A stretch of 8,165 nucleotides of DNA from CAYSHJ01 sp964589725 (GCA_964589725.1 CAZPUJ010000417.1:1-8165); one strand, 5' to 3'. Positions 1 to 6,793 are shown, counted from the first letter of the stretch. Translations and numbers: made by a program. The notes: generated by a model from the sequence alone, not told the origin.

Positions 1-1
1 C

Positions 2-1768
2 TTCAGCCACCGCGACGGCAAGTTGTTCTGGAAACGCCCGCGACGTTGGCCGTATCCTGTGACGATCGTTTTCGGCGAACCGCTGAAAAACCCGGATAAC
101 GTCAACGAGGTCCGGTTGGCCGTCGAGAAACTTGGTGTGGAAGCGGCACTGCAACGCATGCACACAGAATTCATCCCCGCCCGTGTTTTCCTGCGCAAGT
201 GCCGATCCGCGCGATTTCGGACGAAGATCGCCGACTCGACCGGCCAGCAACTGACCGGCGGCAAACTGCTCGTCGCCACACTCGTCGTGAAGAAAGTGCT
301 CGAACGGGATTGGCTCAAGGCGGACGAGAAGAACGTCGGCATCTTGCTGCCGCCGTCAAATGGCGGCCTGCTGGCGAACACCGCGATGAGCCTCTCCTGC
401 CGAGTCGCCGTGAACCTGAACTACACGCTCTCCGACAGCGACATTCGGTACTGCATCGAGCAAGCGGGCATCAAGCACGTCATCACCAGCCGACGGTTCT
501 TGGAAAAGAGACCGGTCGAATTCGACGCCAGCACGCAAGTCGTCTGCTTGGAAGACGTGAAGGACCGCGCGACCGGCTTCGACAAACTCTGTGCCTCCGT
601 CTCCGCGCACCTGACGCCGATCTGGCTGCTGGAACACTCGCTCGGCCTGACACGCATCCGGCCGAACGACTTGATGACCATCATTTTCTCATCCGGTTCG
701 ACCGGACAACCCAAGGGCGTGATGCTCTCGCATCACAATGTGGGCTCCAATGTCAGCTCGGCCGATCAGTTGTTCCAGATCAAACGGACCGATGTCATTC
801 TGGGCGTGCTGCCGTTCTTCCACAGTTTCGGCTACACACTGATGATGTGGCTGCCGCTGAATGTCGATTGCCAGGCGGTGTACCATTTCAACCCGCTCGA
901 CGCGCGCACTGTGGGCGAGCTATCGCAGAAGTACAAAGTCACGATCGTCGCCGCCACGCCGACGTTTCTGAAAACGTACCTCAAACGCTGCGACAAAGAA
1001 CAATTCACGACGCTCGACTTGGCGATCGTCGGTGCCGAGAAACTGCCGCTCGCGCTCGCCGATGAGTTTAACGACAAGTTCGGCGTCATCCCCACCGAAG
1101 GCTACGGATGCACGGAACTATCGCCGCTCGCCGCCGCGAACGTTCCCGATCATCGCTCGCGAGGCATCACGCAGATCGGCACCAAGATCGGCACCGTCGG
1201 CCGAGCCGTCCCGAACGTGTGCGCGAAGATCGTCGACGCCGATTCGTTCGCCGAACTCGGCACCAACAAGCCTGGCCTGCTGTTGATCAAAGGCCCCAAC
1301 GTGATGATCGGCTATCTCAACCAACCTGATAAGACGAACGCCGCGATCCGCGACGGCTGGTACAATACCGGCGACATCGCCGAGATCGACGACGACGGCT
1401 TCATCAAAATCACTGGCCGCCTCAGTCGCTTCTCGAAGATCGGCGGCGAAATGGTTCCACATATCCGCATCGAAGAAGAGTTGCTTAAGATTGTGGAAGT
1501 TCCTGGCAGCGACGACACCGATATCAAGCTCGCCGTGACGGCTGTCCCTGACGAAAAGAAAGGCGAACGCCTCATCGTCCTCCATCAGAAGCTGCCAAAG
1601 TCAGTGGACGAAGTTCTCAAGGAACTTAGCTCGCGCGAGTTTCCGAACCTCTGGATCCCGTCCGCCGATAGCTTCCTTGAAGTCGAGAACATTCGGCTGC
1701 TTGGCACTGGCAAACTCGATCTCAAGGGTATCAAACAGCAAGCGTTGGAAGCATTCTGCCAGAAGTGA
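2..1768 (+). CDS. aas: Aas-like acyl-[ACP] synthetase / lysophospholipid acyltransferase, C-terminal part
   Basis: Likely re-acylates lysophospholipids (2-acylglycerophosphoethanolamine) at the inner membrane, activating fatty acids as acyl-AMP/acyl-ACP. The frame is open to the left edge, so the gene starts outside; 588 residues are visible. The first ~30 residues (FSHRDGKLFWKRPRRWPYPV, then a VFGEPL segment) match the end of a PlsC acyltransferase domain. An ANL adenylating domain fills the rest: phosphate-binding loop FSSGSTGQPKG (~residue 229), YGCTE (A5), GWYNTGD (A7), GRLSRFSKIGGEMV (A8) and GTGKLD, whose Lys at ~571 is the expected catalytic lysine. The KIGGEMV and LGTGK segments resemble E. 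coli Aas more than ordinary fatty-acyl-CoA ligases. Planctomycete relatives often carry an MFS transporter domain before PlsC; whether this one does cannot be seen. A TTG at 23 would be an internal codon, not a real start. The visible part has no lesions and ends in TGA. Confidence 0.85.
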   Translation, partial: FSHRDGKLFWKRPRRWPYPVTIVFGEPLKNPDNVNEVRLAVEKLGVEAALQRMHTEFIPARVFLRKCRSARFRTKIADSTGQQLTGGKLLVATLVVKKVLERDWLKADEKNVGILLPPSNGGLLANTAMSLSCRVAVNLNYTLSDSDIRYCIEQAGIKHVITSRRFLEKRPVEFDASTQVVCLEDVKDRATGFDKLCASVSAHLTPIWLLEHSLGLTRIRPNDLMTIIFSSGSTGQPKGVMLSHHNVGSNVSSADQLFQIKRTDVILGVLPFFHSFGYTLMMWLPLNVDCQAVYHFNPLDARTVGELSQKYKVTIVAATPTFLKTYLKRCDKEQFTTLDLAIVGAEKLPLALADEFNDKFGVIPTEGYGCTELSPLAAANVPDHRSRGITQIGTKIGTVGRAVPNVCAKIVDADSFAELGTNKPGLLLIKGPNVMIGYLNQPDKTNAAIRDGWYNTGDIAEIDDDGFIKITGRLSRFSKIGGEMVPHIRIEEELLKIVEVPGSDDTDIKLAVTAVPDEKKGERLIVLHQKLPKSVDEVLKELSSREFPNLWIPSADSFLEVENIRLLGTGKLDLKGIKQQALEAFCQK

Positions 1769-1786
1769 ACTTTCCGTTTGCATGTT

Positions 1787-1804
1787 CCCTCGCCGGCGAG
1801 AGGG
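1787..1804 (+). terminator. GC-rich hairpin after aas, possible terminator
   Basis: CCCTC-GCCGGCGA-GAGGG forms a 5-bp stem with an 8-nt loop 18 nt after the aas stop. An alternative fold uses the perfect 12-bp palindrome CTCGCCGGCGAG (1789-1800). No T-run follows, so it is not a classic Rho-independent terminator. It may instead be one copy of a dispersed intergenic repeat, because CCGGCGAG recurs at 1809-1816. Confidence 0.3.
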
Positions 1805-1901
1805 TTAACCGGCGAGAAAGTTAAGGAGAATGGATTTCAGAGTCAGCAGGCACACGCTGGTGTCGCTTCGTTTCGCGTCCCGTCATCGTCCGTGGCACTC
1901 C

Positions 1902-1931
1902 TTGACACCTTTCTAAATCAGCCGCTATCGT
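1902..1931 (+). promoter_or_regulatory. Candidate promoter for tRNA-Ala
   Basis: A perfect TTGACA (1902-1907) is followed after 18 bases by TATCGT (1926-1931), 4 of 6 matches to TATAAT. It would start RNA near 1938, about 115 nt before the tRNA. It is the best sigma-70-like match I noticed in this gap; planctomycete promoter consensus is not well enough known to be sure. Confidence 0.35.
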
Positions 1932-2051
1932 TCCATCCGTTTCCGTTTTGCCGTTTTGTGTCGCTGGAATCTCCGGAAACTTGTGTCAGGTTTCACGGAT
2001 CGTCCTGCCGAAAACAGCCGGGCGAACTGCCAATTTCACCGACCACGCCCG

Positions 2052-2124
<73 letters not shown>

Positions 2125-2164
2125 TTTTCATGAACTAGGTTTCCGCGAAAGCAGTTACGCTTAC

Positions 2165-2181
2165 CTTCCGATGGTCGGAAG
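2165..2181 (+). terminator. Perfect 7-bp hairpin downstream of tRNA-Ala
   Basis: CTTCCGA-TGG-TCGGAAG is a perfect 7-bp stem with a 3-nt loop, 40 nt after the tRNA. It could end or help process the tRNA transcript. No T-run follows, so the terminator call is tentative. Confidence 0.3.
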
Positions 2182-2194
2182 AGCGGTTTGGAAG

Positions 2195-2229
2195 CCTTCG
2201 ACTTTCAGTAGCCTACTGAAGATCGAAGG
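2195..2229. repeat. 35-bp inverted repeat just upstream of integrase start
   Basis: The left arm 2195-2211 and right arm 2213-2229 are reverse complements except for two adjacent mismatched positions. The core TTCAGTAG-C-CTACTGAA is a perfect 17-bp palindrome with a one-base centre. It ends 11 bases before the integrase ATG at 2241. The tight centre suits a dimeric protein-binding site (operator or recombinase core site) better than an RNA hairpin, which would lose central pairs. No second copy was seen in the window. Confidence 0.6.
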
Positions 2230-2240
2230 GAACTGCTCCG

Positions 2241-2715
2241 ATGACCAAGACAACTCTGCGAGTGCCCCAGGTTTCGCGACATGCGAGGCGGCAGGCTGTG
2301 GTGCGGCTTTGTGGCAAAGACCACTATCTAGGCCGCTTTGGAACGCCTGATGCACAGGCACGCTATGACGCTCTGATTGCCGAGTGGCTTTCTCGCGGGC
2401 GTCATCTTCCCGCCGATGATGCTGAATTGTCGGTCAACGAATTGTTTCTCGCGTAATGGCGGGAGCACGTTGAAGTTCATTTCCGCAAGAATGGTCAACC
2501 GACGTCCGAACAATGCGTCATCAAGTCCGCTCTTCGTTTTTTGAAGGACACGTTCTGGACGTCGCACGTTTCGCAGTTTGCTCCGCTCGCGTTGAAAGCC
2601 GTCCGGCAACGAATGATCGAAGCGGGATTGTCTCGCTCAGTTGTGAATCGCTACGTCGGCAAGGTCCGCGCTTGCTTTCGTTGGGGCACCGAAAACGAAC
2701 TGGTGCCGCCCCCCC
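2241..2715 (+). pseudogene. Tyrosine recombinase/integrase, N-terminal remnant with in-frame stop
   Basis: From ATG 2241 the product begins MTKTTLRVPQVSRHARRQA and continues through VVRLCGKDHYLGRFGTPDAQ, a DNA-binding arm of the kind seen on planctomycete integrases. After SVNELFLA a TAA (2454-2456, codon 72) interrupts. The same frame then continues WREHVEVHFRKNGQPTSEQ and ALKAVRQRMIEAGLSRSVVN, then FRWGTENELVPP. This is the alpha-helical core-binding domain, where relatives, as I recall them, read '..LAYW..', so the stop most likely replaced a Tyr codon. After VPP (around 2709-2715, a run of seven C) the resemblance ends abruptly, and the frame runs on as unrelated sequence to TAA 2799-2801. 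The catalytic domain with the Arg-His-Arg-Tyr residues is absent. About 157 of an expected ~400 residues remain, so it cannot be an active integrase. A frameshift in the C-run does not restore the family sequence. Confidence 0.75.
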
Positions 2716-2817
2716 GTCAACGGCCCTTCAGGTACGTTGTTGGGCGGCCCCACCGAGCACATAGCGCTGTTCAACGAATGCGCCAGACTCAACCCCAATA
2801 ATGAGTTCGCAGAATAG
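2716..2817 (+). pseudogene. 33-codon orphan fragment between integrase and transposase remnants
   Basis: In the frame starting at 2716 the sequence reads VNGPSGTLLGGPTEHIALFN then ECARLNPNNEFAE and ends at TAG 2815-2817, one base before the transposase ATG. It has coding-like third-position GC and a protein-like composition, but no start codon and no upstream continuation except the integrase junction. I do not recognise the family. It may be the C-terminal tail of a gene cut when the mobile elements inserted, or chance. Confidence 0.3.
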
Positions 2818-2818
2818 C

Positions 2819-3177
2819 ATGGCTGCCAAAATCTTCCACCCTCTGCTGGCATTGATCGCATCCGCGACGAACAACGAGCTTGCCCGGTATGTCGAGTTCT
2901 TGAAGGAAGAGAACAAAATTCTGCCGGCGCACATCCCCGGCCAGATTCATACAAAGCCACCTGAGCGATCGCGGTTCCTCAAGCTGGGAAAAGCGCTGGG
3001 CCAAGCGATCGAGGAATTGATCACGCTCGTCGCCCCTTCGACCTTCTACCGCTGGTGCCGCGAAGAGCAGCTGGGCAAAAAGAAGACAAATTCCAAAGGT
3101 GGCCGACGCAAGCCGCGAGAACTTCGGTAATTGGTCTTAGAAATCGCGAGGACCACAAACTTCGGCGACACGACGCT
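2819..3177 (+). pseudogene. DDE transposase (planctomycete-type), N-terminal remnant with in-frame stop
   Basis: ATG 2819 gives MAAKIFHPLLALIASATNNE then LARYVEFLKEENKIL, IPGQIHTKPPERSRFLKLGK, AIEELITLVAPSTFYRWCRE and GGRRKPRELR. This matches, from memory, the N-terminal region of a family of integrase-core transposases that is abundant in planctomycetes: a coiled 'YLKEENKIL' helix, then a DNA-binding helix-turn-helix region. TAA at 3128-3130 follows RELR, where relatives continue with Asp/Glu ('REIR-(E/D)-LVL'). The same frame resumes with LVLEIARTTNFGDTT, so this is a nonsense change (GAA to TAA is a one-base path). Resemblance stops near 3177. The whole rve-type catalytic domain (D,D,E) is missing, so only ~120 of an expected ~350 or more residues remain. 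The start choice rests on the usual MxAKIFHP beginning; an in-frame ATG at 2801 adds six unrelated residues. Confidence 0.7.
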
Positions 3178-3262
3178 TTACCCATATTGCCCTTCATTGA
3201 GATTGTTATCACGAGTTTTCGAGACGATGGACGTGGTGGTTTCCCATTCCAATCTGCGTGAT
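3178..3262. other. Junction between transposase and recombinase remnants
   Basis: About 85 bases in which neither the plus-strand transposase resemblance nor the minus-strand recombinase resemblance is convincing. The two fragments face each other here, the transposase cut after its N-terminal region and the recombinase at or just past its C-terminus. The exact breakpoint cannot be set by eye, and no terminal inverted repeat or target duplication was recognised. Confidence 0.4.
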
Positions 3263-3704
3263 CGATCGGTCGTGGCCTGGAGGTGGTGAGGTCGGCGGGA
3301 TAGGAGTTGGTGGACTTCGAACGGGTCTGCGATTGCGCACTGAGGCGACGGAGTCGGTCGAGTTCCGAAGCATCGGCCCAGACGATCCAGCGTCCACCGG
3401 CGATTTTAACCTTGCGTGTGTAAATCCAGCCCGATTTGCGCCAATAGGCCATCGTCCTGCTGGGCATGTGGAGATGCTCCGCCAGATCCTTCAGCCACCA
3501 TTCGTCGGGCTGAAGGTGCGGAGAACCGGGCTTCGCTTCCGAGCGTGGCCGGTGGATGCTCTTCTTGAGCAAGATGCGGCTGAGCATCGCCGCATTGAAG
3601 TTGGAATGTGCTTTGGGCGGACGAAAGCGCGCGTGGTCAAAATACTCGGACGTGACCGAATCGTCTGTCGCGATTTGCTTTGGGAACACTGCCCCGGTGA
3701 GAAT
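3263..3704 (-). pseudogene. Recombinase (planctomycete-type), C-terminal fragment
   Basis: Read from 3704 downward: ILTGAVFPKQIATDDSV, then HARFRPPKAHSNFNAAMLSR, LQPDEWWLKDLAEHLHMPSR, TMAYWRKSGWI, GGRWIVWADASELDRLRRLS and SYPADLTTSRPRP. I recognise this as the C-terminal tail of planctomycete recombinase-family (probable serine recombinase) proteins, in which 'EWWL..LA..L.MP' followed by 'GRW..WAD..EL.RLR.L' looks like a small helix-turn-helix DNA-binding module. The resolvase catalytic domain and the zinc-ribbon are absent: a TAG (3705-3707) lies directly upstream in frame, and no continuation was recognised in other frames. The native stop also seems lost, because the frame runs on antisense to the transposase remnant until 3021. 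This is a dead fragment. Assignment to the family is from memory of similar sequences, so an IS-associated HTH protein is an alternative. Confidence 0.55.
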
Positions 3705-3707
3705 CTA

Positions 3708-3961
3708 AGCCGCGGCCTTCGGCGCTTTCGTCGCCGAACTCCGCAGCGTGGCCGATGGCAGCCGAGATTCGGCATTCCAACGCATCGCAACTTTTACGCT
3801 CATCACGGATTTTGACACGGCTGAGTTTTTTGACCACACGCCCACGCGACTGGTTGTTTCATTGGGATTGCTCTTCCGCGATTGCGCGTTGTTTTCGTGC
3901 TGAACGTGGACTGAACGTGGAAATGAGTGGTACAGCGGCTGGTGTGAGTTTTTTGAGTTTC
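3708..3961. other. Gap between recombinase fragment and LamG gene
   Basis: About 250 bases with no recognised gene. Both strands are open for about 65 codons: plus 3709-3903 (ending TLITDFDTAEFFDHTPTRL.. to TGA) and, overlapping, a minus frame ending ..SATKAPKAAA at the TAG 3705-3707. Both look mildly coding in third-position GC and neither has a supported start. A perfect 11-bp tandem repeat lies at 3900-3921. Confidence 0.4.
3900..3921. repeat. 11-bp perfect tandem duplication
   Basis: CTGAACGTGGA occurs twice head to tail (3900-3910 and 3911-3921), about 40 bases downstream of the LamG gene's stop on the minus strand. Two units only; probably a slippage duplication. Confidence 0.8.
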
Positions 3962-5045
3962 TTATTTCGCCAGCTCGGCGACTTCGGTGGGCGACAGAGT
4001 CCGCTCGAAGACCAGCGTGTGGCCGATGAGGCCACGGTAGTAGGCGTCGTGAAAGTAGAACAGTTCCGCGCCGAGGATCAGTGACGGAACGATGGCAGAG
4101 TCGGATGGGAATTCCTTCGTCACACCTTCACCGGCCGGTTGGCCGTTGTGGAACAGACGGACTCGCCACTGGCCGTCGGATGGTTCCGCAGTCATGGCGA
4201 CGTGAGCCCAGCGGTCGGCTTCGAGTTTTGTGTCGGTCGTGATGATGTCGTTGACGTTAATCCGCGCGGCGAGTTGATACGGAGCTTGCTGAGCATGCAG
4301 GCCGAGGATGAAGCGACGAGCGCCGTAGCCGATCACGTCTGCTTTGCCACCGTGAGTGCTCTTGCCCATCTCGGCGGAGGGTTTGATCCATGCGGCCAGC
4401 GTCAGTCCTTTGATCGGGCCTCCGCCACCGTGATGGCCGGTCAGTGCGATGGGCAACGTGTCTTTGCCGGCGTAGGCGGGATGCCCGAAATAGTTGCGGC
4501 CAAGTCCGCTGTCGCGGCGATAGTTCTTTTAGTTCATGAGATCGTCGGTGAAGCGCAACGCGGGGCGGCCGGCATCGACGACCCAATCGAGGTTCGCCAA
4601 GTCGAGATGTCCGAGCGCGCCCGTCGCGTAGTTGAACACGAAGTGGCCTTTGCCTTCGAGCATTCGGTAGTCGGCGATCGCTCCGGCGGGTGCGGACCCA
4701 AAGCTCGGTGGTTGATCGTTCGGTCTCGAGGCGATGTCGCTCGGTGGGGCGTCGCCGTCGGGGAGGCGTTTGAACTCGATATCGGTGGCGAGCATCTCGC
4801 CGGTCCCCGAATTGCCGAACGCGATCGTCAGCGCGCCGGCATCTTCGGGAACACCAAACACGAAGCCAGTTCGTTTCCAATCGAAGCTGCCGTTGCCGAC
4901 AAAATGCTTCGCCGTCGCGAGCGGCTTGTTGGTCTTCGCCTGAGTCGCTTCGAGTTCAATGCGTCCTCCCGGCCCGTGGGCGTTGACCGACTTCACGAGC
5001 GCGGTCATCACCCAGCGACCTTTGTCGAGACCGACGGCCTGCGGA

Positions 5046-5068
5046 AGGTCGGGTTGGAAACCCAACCT
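5046..5068. repeat. Short dispersed palindrome inside the LamG gene, encoding RRLGFQPDL
   Basis: The 10-base arms AGGTCGGGTT (5046-5055) and AACCCAACCT (5059-5068) are reverse complements except at one position, with a 3-base centre. On the minus strand it is read in frame as part of LPVRRLGFQPDLPQAVG. I associate GTAGGTTGGGTTTCCAACC-type elements with dispersed repeats in planctomycete genomes, here inserted without breaking the frame. Only one copy is in this window, so the dispersed nature is recalled, not shown. Confidence 0.5.
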
Positions 5069-6721
5069 ACGGACTGGCAGATTCCCTTTGCCGAACGACG
5101 CCGGGCCGAGCTTCATCGCGAAGCCGTTCCCCGCGCCGCAGTTCTTTTCCAGTTCGTAAGTGGGCCGCGTGTTGTGAGCGGTCATGAACGGTGTGCGGCC
5201 GTAGATCCACGTCTGGCTGAGCGGGACGAATTGGCTGAAGGTCAGCTTCGGCCACTCGTCGGCGAAGATGTAATGATGCTGCGGATCGAGTGTCGGGGAG
5301 TCGTAAATCTTTGAATGCAGGAACAACAACTCGGCTTCATAGGCGGGGAAGCCGGTGTAGCGGTACTGCACGCGCAGCTTCGTGCCGGGCGCGGCGGTCT
5401 CTGGTTCGAAGCTGACGCCGGTGTCGTAGAACGCGGCACAGACCGCCGTGTTCAGCTTGCGAGGCATGATCTTCGCGAAGTCCTTCGGATCGCGATTCCA
5501 GTCCGCCTTGATGCCGTACTCGATCGCCGGTGCGACGTGCATCTGGTCCACATGCCGACCGAACCAGACGCGCTGACCGTGATACGTTTCAAGATCGTTT
5601 TGCGGGCCAGGATCAATTGGATAGACCGGCCGATGATACAACTAGCCACTCTTTCGCTTGGCGATCAAATACTGCCAGCGGAACGGATCAAGCGGCGTGT
5701 GATGCTCGAAATCGAAGCCGTACCGGAATTGAAACGGCTCGCCGGGGAGGACTTCCAGTTCGCTGTCGATGTCGTAGGTGTACGTCCCGCGGCGCGAGTC
5801 GAACCCGACGGCCAGCGTGCTGCGTGTGACGAACCGATCCTTCACGTTGCGAGCGGACCACGTCGCCTTCAGCGATTCACCGCAACCGCTGACAACCGGT
5901 TCCGTCCATTTGCTGGCGGCGTCGGGGAAGGCTCCTTGATTCTCCAGCCCCCAGTGTGAATCAAACGTGAGCTGTGGCTTGTAACCCGGCTTGAGCTTCG
6001 CGAAGCAATTCGGATCTTGCTCGTTGTGCAGTTCGAGAATCGGCTCGTCGCCATCGAATACCCACTGCCGCTCGCCGAGCCACTTGCGAACGGCGATGCT
6101 CGGCACGTGCGGCCGATCCACGCTCTTCGTCGGCACGTTCGGCAGCGGCTTCACGACCACTTGATCGAACACGACACGAGCCGCCGAACTCGTCCCGATG
6201 CCGATCCCACCCGACGTCAGCGGCAAAAACGAGTCGCGAAATCGAATCCGCTCCCGCCCATCGACGCGAACGACGATCTCAACCTCCTGCGCCGTCACCA
6301 AGACCGCGTGCGGTTGATTGAGTTTCACGTCGCATGAGACAACTCGCAGATAACCGCCATCAGGATATTTCACGAGCGCGACCGTCTGCTGCTCATGCGA
6401 CAACTGCACGCGAAATCCCGAATCCTTCGTACTACGCACGAGCAACGCCGCCTCGAAACCTTGATCGCCCCAATCGGCCGGCGGCCAAGCGGACCAACCA
6501 CTGCCCAAAAACTGAAACTGCTTCGCCTCCTCGGCAATCGTGACATTTGCCGACAGCTCGACGTGAGCGTGCTCGTCTGGCGCGATCAAGAAACTCCACT
6601 TGTCAGCCGTCATCGTCGCCTGGCCATCAGCGATCGCGGCCCCTTTCCAATCCACCGGCCGAGCCGACCACTTGGCGATCTCTTGAGCTGGGCTAGTCGC
6701 TGCGAACAACAACATCACGAG

Positions 6722-6728
6722 CACACAC
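6722..6728 (-). other. GT dinucleotide run, probable frameshift site
   Basis: GTGTGTG on the minus strand lies between the 13-codon n-region starting at ATG 6765 and the hydrophobic core starting VLVMLLF. Removing two bases merges them into one frame. Without that, the ATG frame stops after MIGFRSLFRCHTSVCS. The call is inferred from how well the two halves make a signal peptide. Confidence 0.5.
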
Positions 6729-6770
6729 TTGTGTGGCAGCGAAACAACGAGCGAAATCCAATCATGCTGT

Positions 6771-6775
6771 TCCCC
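6771..6775 (-). promoter_or_regulatory. Ribosome binding site for the LamG gene, supporting ATG 6765
   Basis: GGGGA on the minus strand is spaced five bases (ACAGC) from ATG 6765, inside the 28-nt gap after the hydrolase stop. The GTG at 6724 has nothing comparable. This decides for the upstream start and thus for a frameshift between them. Confidence 0.5.
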
Positions 6776-6793
6776 AAGTTTGAAGTCTCCAAT

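Larger units (their letters stand above)
1769..2051. other. Non-coding gap between aas and tRNA-Ala
   Basis: About 280 bases with no credible gene. It holds a hairpin just after the aas stop (1787-1804), a second copy of CCGGCGAG at 1809-1816, a candidate sigma-70-type promoter (1902-1931), and an 8-bp tandem CCGTTTTG repeat at 1943-1958. An open frame that crosses the tRNA is a shadow. Confidence 0.6.
3962..6765 (-). pseudogene. Secreted LamG/jellyroll-domain protein, interrupted by two stops and a probable frameshift
   Basis: One gene of about 933 codons is seen as pieces in a single frame. Ancestral start: ATG 6765 with GGGGA five bases upstream, giving MIGFRSLFRCHTS. Removing one GT from GTGTGTG (plus 6722-6728) joins this to VLVMLLFAATSPAQ, a complete signal peptide. 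As the sequence stands, the GTG at 6724 is the first in-frame start and has no ribosome binding site. Piece 1 (to TAG 5642-5644) has a DUF1080/concanavalin-like jellyroll at ~residues 40-220, then a beta-rich middle domain ending FRWQYLIAKRKSG. Piece 2 continues directly with LYHRPVYPIDPGPQND and ends DDLMN at TAA 4529-4531. Piece 3 continues KNYRRDSGLGRNYFGHPAYA and carries a LamG domain (LTLAAWIKP, YGARRFILGLHAQQAPYQLA, FYFHDAYYRGLIGHTLVFER) to TAA 3962-3964. The protein was probably exported and bound polysaccharide. It lies 28 nt downstream of the hydrolase gene and is likely co-transcribed. Three separate adjacent genes are unlikely, as pieces 2 and 3 lack starts and signals. Confidence 0.7.

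Noticed and set aside
1830..1916. 28-codon ORF beginning MDFRVSRHTL with AAGGAG in front
   Set aside because: The AAGGAG sits one base from the ATG, too close to work. The product is basic and unstructured, and its end overlaps the candidate tRNA promoter.
3168..3189. ACACGACGCT followed by a sequence loosely like an Illumina adapter, near the transposase/recombinase junction
   Set aside because: Only the first ten bases match exactly and the rest is about 6 of 10, so chance is plausible. Read-level coverage over the junction would settle whether it is a chimeric join.
3258..3815. 185-codon plus-strand open frame
   Set aside because: Antisense to the recombinase fragment, where the minus strand has recognisable motifs (EWWLKDLAEHL, GGRWIVWAD).
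4139..5314. 391-codon plus-strand open frame
   Set aside because: Lies entirely opposite the LamG gene. Its translation has no domain-like pattern, whereas the minus strand shows clear jellyroll/LamG sequence. It is a GC-rich antisense shadow.
5641..5644. Possible translational coupling of two separate genes at the TAG/TTG at 5641-5644
   Set aside because: The downstream piece starts mid-domain with a TTG, has no signal peptide or ribosome binding site, and continues the upstream protein smoothly. A split gene fits better.
2965..6637. Three copies of the octamer GCGATCGC (2965, 4674, 6630), as in cyanobacterial HIP1
   Set aside because: More than random for this base composition, but CGATCG-rich codon usage (Ala-Ile, Asp-Arg, Ser-Ile pairs) can explain it, and all three lie in coding-derived DNA with no positional pattern.
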